A stretch of DNA of 9,025 bases, taken from the NCBI GenBank assembly GCA_052139595.1, contig JBKQWK010000051.1:1-9025 (forward strand), in the 5' to 3' direction. Positions 5,328 to 9,025 of this stretch are shown here, one piece after another. Under the pieces are notes generated by a model that did no database searches, was not told the DNA's origin, and worked only from the letters and a program-made list of their open reading frames with translations. Both the position numbers and the translations under genes were made by a program. The DNA is from JBKQWK01 sp052139595. GTDB lineage: Bacteria; Actinomycetota; Thermoleophilia; UBA2241. The stretch's first letter is position 1. Every line of letters begins with the position of its first letter.

Positions 5328-7049
5328 ATGACGACTAGCCAGGGCGGCAACGGCCGCCGGCCGCGCACGGCAGCAACAAACAGACGTCGCTTGAGCACGC
5401 CTAGCCCGTTGACGACCAACCGTCGCATCCGCATTCTCTGGGTGGTTCTGCTCGCGTCCTTCTTGGCCGTTACCGTTCGCGCCACCGCTCTTGCTGTCGC
5501 TCCCGGCAGGCTCGTGGCGCTGGCCCATCAGGAGCAGCAACGCGACATCGTGTTGCCGGCAACGCGAGGCGAGATCCTCGACAGAAACGGCGCCCCACTC
5601 GCCTACGATGAGCAACAGCAAACGGTTTTCGCGACGCCGTACATGCTCAGCGATCCGAGCGCGGCGGCGGCGAAGCTGGCCGCCGTCTTGCACGTCCCGT
5701 ACGGTCCGCTGGCTCTCGCCCTCGCCAACAAGCAAAGTGGTTTCGCCTACGTCGCCCGCGAAGTCGACCCCAGCCTGGCGGCCAAAGCTGTCGCTCTCAA
5801 CTTGCCTGGCGTCGGCTCCTACGCTGAAGACAAACGTGTCTATCCCGGCGGCACTCTGGCAACTCAGATCCTCGGTTTCGCCGGCATCGACGACCAGGGC
5901 CTGGCCGGCATCGAGTACGCCGAGAACAACCAGCTTTCCGGCAAGCCCGGGCGGGAAACAGTCGTCGCTGACCCCGCTGGCCAGGTTCTGCGCACGGTCA
6001 GCAGCACCGCTCCGCAGCCCGGCCAGAACGTGCGCTTGACAATCGATGAGGACATTCAGTACGAGACCGAGCAGATTCTCGCACGCACGGTGGCTCGCTA
6101 CCATGCGCTCGGCGCCACGGCAATCGTCGAGAACCCGGCCACGGGCGAGATCTACGCCATGGCGAATGCTCCCCTCGTGACGGCCAGCGCCTTCGCCAGC
6201 AAACCCGCGTTGACGCGCAACGGCGCCATCACCGACATCTACGAGCCCGGCTCGACCTTCAAGGTGCTGACCATCGCCGCCTGTCTCGCGGAAGGCGCGG
6301 TCACGCCAAACACCTCGTTCATGCTGCCGCAGTCGATCCGCGTCGGCGGCTACACCATCCACGACGCCGAGATGCGCCCGACAGAACGCTTCACCGTGAC
6401 CCAGATTCTCGCCAAGTCGAGCAACGTCGGCGCTGTTACCCTGGCCGAGAAGTTCCTCGGCAAAGACCGCTTGCTCGCGTGGATCAAGAAGTTCGGTTTT
6501 GGACAGCCCACGGGTATCGACTTTCCCGGTGAAGCCTCAGGACTGCTGCCCATTCAGTGGACGGGTTCAACCATTGGCAACGTGCCCTTCGGCCAGGGCA
6601 TCGCCGTGACACCGATTCAGATGGCCGCTGTTTACTCGGCGATCGCCAATGGCGGCGTCTGGGTTCAGCCACACTTGGTCGCCCAGATCGGAACCCAGCC
6701 TGTGATCACCGGCGCCAAACACCGCCTCGTCTCGACCACGGTCGACAAGGAGCTGACGGCCATGCTCTCCAACGTCGTCGCCGACGGCACCGGCACTCTG
6801 GCGCAGATTCCCGGCTATCAGGTGGCCGGCAAGACGGGTACGACACAGAAAGAACTGCCTAACGGACGCGGCTATTCGAACACGGCCTTCGACGCTTCGT
6901 TCGTCGGCTTCGTGCCCGCTAACCACCCAAAGCTGTGCGTGCTCGTGATGGTCGACCAACCAAACGTCATCTGGGGCGGCTCGGTGGCGGCGCCAGCGTT
7001 TCGCGACATCGCCACCTTTGCCTTGCAGCACCTTGCCATCGCTCCGTAA
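5328..7049 (+). CDS. FtsI-like class B penicillin-binding protein (D,D-transpeptidase)
   Basis: Monofunctional peptidoglycan transpeptidase that cross-links stem peptides outside the membrane; FtsI/PBP3-type members act in septal synthesis. An Arg-rich cytoplasmic tail (1-35) precedes one membrane anchor (about 36-58). The dimerisation domain carries ATRGEILDRNGAPLAY (78-93). The transpeptidase domain (about 235-570) has all three active-site motifs: S309TFK312 with nucleophile Ser309, S364SN366, and K502TGT. FGQGIAVTPIQMA (421-433) is also typical. At 573 residues it is normal for the family, with no PASTA domain at the C-terminus. ATG at 5328 is the only start in frame after the stop at 5283, although no close Shine-Dalgarno sequence is present. 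No mra, mur or ftsW neighbours lie beside it, so it is either a relocated ftsI or a second class B protein such as a PbpA or SpoVD type. Confidence 0.93.
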   Translation: MTTSQGGNGRRPRTAATNRRRLSTPSPLTTNRRIRILWVVLLASFLAVTVRATALAVAPGRLVALAHQEQQRDIVLPATRGEILDRNGAPLAYDEQQQTVFATPYMLSDPSAAAAKLAAVLHVPYGPLALALANKQSGFAYVAREVDPSLAAKAVALNLPGVGSYAEDKRVYPGGTLATQILGFAGIDDQGLAGIEYAENNQLSGKPGRETVVADPAGQVLRTVSSTAPQPGQNVRLTIDEDIQYETEQILARTVARYHALGATAIVENPATGEIYAMANAPLVTASAFASKPALTRNGAITDIYEPGSTFKVLTIAACLAEGAVTPNTSFMLPQSIRVGGYTIHDAEMRPTERFTVTQILAKSSNVGAVTLAEKFLGKDRLLAWIKKFGFGQPTGIDFPGEASGLLPIQWTGSTIGNVPFGQGIAVTPIQMAAVYSAIANGGVWVQPHLVAQIGTQPVITGAKHRLVSTTVDKELTAMLSNVVADGTGTLAQIPGYQVAGKTGTTQKELPNGRGYSNTAFDASFVGFVPANHPKLCVLVMVDQPNVIWGGSVAAPAFRDIATFALQHLAIAP

Positions 7050-7051
7050 GC

Positions 7052-7080
7052 TCACAGACCGCCGCATCCCAGTTCTGTGA
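7052..7080. terminator. Inverted repeat between converging genes (possible bidirectional terminator)
   Basis: TCACAGA (7052-7058) and TCTGTGA (7074-7080) form a perfect 7-bp stem with a 15-base loop, starting three bases after the penicillin-binding protein stop. No T-run follows on either strand and the loop is long, so it is a weak terminator at best. It overlaps an 8-bp palindrome, GTGATCAC (7077-7084). Nothing else is evident in 7050-7136. Confidence 0.3.
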
Positions 7081-7136
7081 TCACCCGGGACGTCGTGGCA
7101 GCTGACGCCAGCGGACATGGATTTGATGGTTGACGA

Positions 7137-8597
7137 TCAGACTTCGCGGTGCGACTTAAGGGTAGCCCGGCGTCTGTCTGCGATAACCATGGCAAACGCC
7201 ATCGACCAGGCAACCAGCGTTGCCGCAAAGGGCAGCGACAGCATGCGCCAGAGCCCGACAGATGCCAGCATATGGTAGGGCCACTCCCAGAAGTTGTTGA
7301 ACAGGCCGGCCCAGAGCGCCCCAACCCACACCAGTTCGTTCAGGTCGATGGCCAGAATGAGGATGCCGACCAGTGTCAGCAGCCGCCACCGTCGCCCTAC
7401 CAAGAACCGATTGCCGATCACGAGCAGCAAAATGAGCAGCCAGACGAACTCATGGTAGAACGTGAACGGGCCAATAACGAGGCTGGCGGCTATGACCATG
7501 CCAAAGCCTAGCTCGTCCTCGCCGGCGCCAGCACTCGCGCCAGCGAGCGACAGCGCCCTCGATGGCTCACCGATAGCGCTACGGCGGGCGCGGATACGGG
7601 CGGCGATTGCCATCAGCCACCTCCCTCGCCACCAGCGTCGCGGCCACAGCAGAACCGCCGTGGCGACCACGAGAACAACAGCGAAAACGTTCGCCAGCGT
7701 ACGCACGAGGCGTACGCGGCCGGTGTTTGCCCACGTGGTCCACGACCAGGTGGCAGACTTGAGGAGTAGACGACCGGCGACACCTTGAGCGGTCTGATTC
7801 TGTGGCGAGAGAGCAATCTGTTGCGATGCGGTGAGTGCAAACGCGTGTTGTGCGTAGTCACTGAACATGTTCAAGCCGGTAAGAGGCCAAGACAGAAGCG
7901 TGAGCCCGGCCAGAACGGCAACAGCAATGAGAGCCGCCCGCCAGCGCCGGCGCCAGACCAGATAGCCGATCAGAATGACCGGCACAAGCTTCAGGGCCGC
8001 GGCAACTGCCACGCCACCGCCGAGGGCAAAATCACGCTTGCGCACCAGCCCCCAGAACGCCAGAGCAAGGAAGAAGAAGACAAGCCCATCAACCTGACCG
8101 TCGGCGAGCATGTTGTAAATCGGCACGAAGACGACGAGCACAAGCAGCGTCAACGGTATCTTGATCCCTCCCCCAAGGGCTTTCCCGAGCAGCCAGGCAC
8201 CAGCAAACAGAGCCGCGGCGCTGATCACCTCCCAGACGACCATCGCCCGAAATGGGCCCAGAGGCACCAGGAGTCGCACTACTGCGGCTGTGTACGGGGG
8301 ATAGCGATAGGGAGAGGTGTAGTGGGTGATACCGAGGACGCGAGCTGTATTGTCCCAGGCCGCGCCGGTAACGACGTAGGCGCTGTGCCCGTGCGCGGCG
8401 AGCGCGCCAGCAATGTAGTAGACGTAGAAATCGAGCGGACTGTTGCGATGCACAACGATGGCCACAGTGGTCGTCAAGGCCACAACGACCAGGACCACGG
8501 CAATGGCGAGTAAGCCTGGCCGGCGACGACGCCCGCTCACACCGCGGGCAACGTCGCCCTGCACTGATTCCTGCGCGAATTCCATGACGTCCGCCAT
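7137..8597 (-). CDS. GT87-family polyprenol-phosphate-sugar glycosyltransferase (membrane)
   Basis: A polytopic membrane protein of about ten or more hydrophobic segments, 486 residues, of the GT87 (DUF2029) type. Characterised mycobacterial members such as PimE transfer mannose from polyprenyl-phosphate-mannose to lipid-linked glycans outside the membrane. Marks: the first membrane segment (about 28-49) followed by PLDFYVYYIAG (54-64) with the GT-C aspartate Asp56; YRYPPYTAAVVRLL (97-110); GQVDGLVFFFLALAF (167-181), matching the GQxN motif; LKLVPVILIGYLVWRRRWR (202-220); and QNQTAQGVAGRLL (266-278), like the NQS motif. A basic then Ala/Gly/Ser-rich hydrophilic stretch (332-362) separates membrane segments and may be a cytoplasmic loop. 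ATG at 8597 is preceded by AGGG with a 4-base spacer; Met5 is possible. It lies 33 bases after the methyltransferase, probably in one operon. Acceptor and sugar are unknown. Confidence 0.85.
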   Translation of the reverse strand: MADVMEFAQESVQGDVARGVSGRRRRPGLLAIAVVLVVVALTTTVAIVVHRNSPLDFYVYYIAGALAAHGHSAYVVTGAAWDNTARVLGITHYTSPYRYPPYTAAVVRLLVPLGPFRAMVVWEVISAAALFAGAWLLGKALGGGIKIPLTLLVLVVFVPIYNMLADGQVDGLVFFFLALAFWGLVRKRDFALGGGVAVAAALKLVPVILIGYLVWRRRWRAALIAVAVLAGLTLLSWPLTGLNMFSDYAQHAFALTASQQIALSPQNQTAQGVAGRLLLKSATWSWTTWANTGRVRLVRTLANVFAVVLVVATAVLLWPRRWWRGRWLMAIAARIRARRSAIGEPSRALSLAGASAGAGEDELGFGMVIAASLVIGPFTFYHEFVWLLILLLVIGNRFLVGRRWRLLTLVGILILAIDLNELVWVGALWAGLFNNFWEWPYHMLASVGLWRMLSLPFAATLVAWSMAFAMVIADRRRATLKSHREV

Positions 8598-8630
8598 TCT
8601 ACCCTACCGAAGACTCCCTCATGACTGCAA

Positions 8631-9025
8631 TCAGCTCGCCAGGGCCACAAGACCGACGACAACGCCGGCGGCAAAACGACGCTGGCGCACAATCGCGAAG
8701 CCAGCGGCCCGGAGAAGAGCGGCAAGATCATCGCCACTGCCAATGGCGCGCGTCGACTCCGTCAAGTACTGAAACAGCTCGTCGCGACCGGCCAGCAGCG
8801 TGCCAATGTGCGGCGCGCAGTGGAAAAAGTACGCAGCGGCGAACAAGCCTGCCAGGTCGTAGCTCGGCCGCACCGACTCGAGGACCACAATAGTGCCACC
8901 GGGCACGAGCACGTCGTGCAGACGGGCCAGCAGAGCGCCCGGGTCAGTCACGTAGCGCACGCCAAAGCCGAGTGTGACGGCGTCGAACCGGCCGGCCAGA
9001 GCCGCGTCGCTGTCGCCGGCCGGCC
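8631..9025 (-). CDS. menG: Demethylmenaquinone methyltransferase (UbiE/MenG family), 5' end outside window
   Basis: C-terminal 130 residues of a class I SAM-dependent methyltransferase; the frame is open to the window edge and about 100 N-terminal residues, including the SAM-binding GxGxG motif, lie outside. The fragment reads RFDAVTLGFGVRYV (8952-8993), matching the UbiE/MenG signature DAVTxGFGVRN, then LVPGGTIVVLE, a region equivalent to the YSFHxxP segment (YFFHCAPHIGTLLAG), YLTESTRAI as in the family YLxESIR, and LLRAAGF before the stop. These enzymes methylate demethylmenaquinone, the last step of menaquinone synthesis. The usual FPxQ segment after ESIR is replaced by GSGDDL, and Asn of GVRN by Tyr, so a related methyltransferase is possible. 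The GT87 gene follows 33 bases downstream on the same strand. Confidence 0.82.
   Translation of the reverse strand, partial: PAGDSDAALAGRFDAVTLGFGVRYVTDPGALLARLHDVLVPGGTIVVLESVRPSYDLAGLFAAAYFFHCAPHIGTLLAGRDELFQYLTESTRAIGSGDDLAALLRAAGFAIVRQRRFAAGVVVGLVALAS

Noticed and set aside
5277..6362. Long minus-strand open frame (361 codons) opposite the penicillin-binding protein
   Set aside because: Antisense shadow; the plus strand carries STFK and SSN motifs throughout this stretch and the minus translation is low-complexity Gly/Arg/Ala.

Overview
The window is ordinary chromosomal DNA from a moderately high-GC bacterium (about 60-65% G+C by eye). It has strongly GC-rich third codon positions and short intergenic gaps. 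A GT87-type polyprenol-phosphate-sugar glycosyltransferase, a menaquinone-type (UbiE/MenG) methyltransferase and an apparently leaderless gene with a TANNNT box six bases before its ATG together suggest Actinomycetota, perhaps a deep-branching lineage rather than a very high-GC Streptomyces-like one. This is inference; no rRNA gene or lineage marker is present. I see no mobile element, CRISPR array, tRNA, rRNA or phage gene.

Layout: (1) 37-2267, plus strand: replicative helicase dnaB, then a fold-type IV PLP aminotransferase most like aminodeoxychorismate lyase (PabC). A perfect 8-bp inverted repeat and a possible leaderless promoter lie between them. (2) 2268-2398: convergent gap with three small GC-rich hairpins and no U-tract. 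(3) 2399-5060, minus strand: a two-gene operon. First is a 601-residue protein homologous to ATP-dependent PEP carboxykinase, with a long N-terminal extension and an altered P-loop. Then comes purC (SAICAR synthase), whose start lies inside the 3' end of the first gene. (4) 5061-5327: divergent control region with a 20-bp-period tandem repeat and candidate promoters. (5) 5328-7049, plus strand: an FtsI-like class B penicillin-binding protein standing alone. (6) 7050-7136: convergent gap with an inverted repeat. (7) 7137-9025, minus strand: a GT87 mannosyltransferase-like membrane enzyme preceded by the 3' part of a menG/ubiE methyltransferase that runs off the window.

Together the genes are housekeeping: replication, folate or amino-acid PLP chemistry, purine synthesis, septal or wall peptidoglycan synthesis, lipid-linked envelope glycosylation and menaquinone synthesis. 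The unusual item is the PEPCK-like protein. The Tyr, Lys, His, Asp and Arg positions of the ATP-PEPCK active site appear retained. However, its Walker A reads GDTATGKSE, closer to HPr kinase than to the usual GLSGTGKTT, the MHCSAN motif is rewritten, and about 120 residues are added ahead of the catalytic core. Its translational coupling to purC is the best lead in the window for unrecognised biology.
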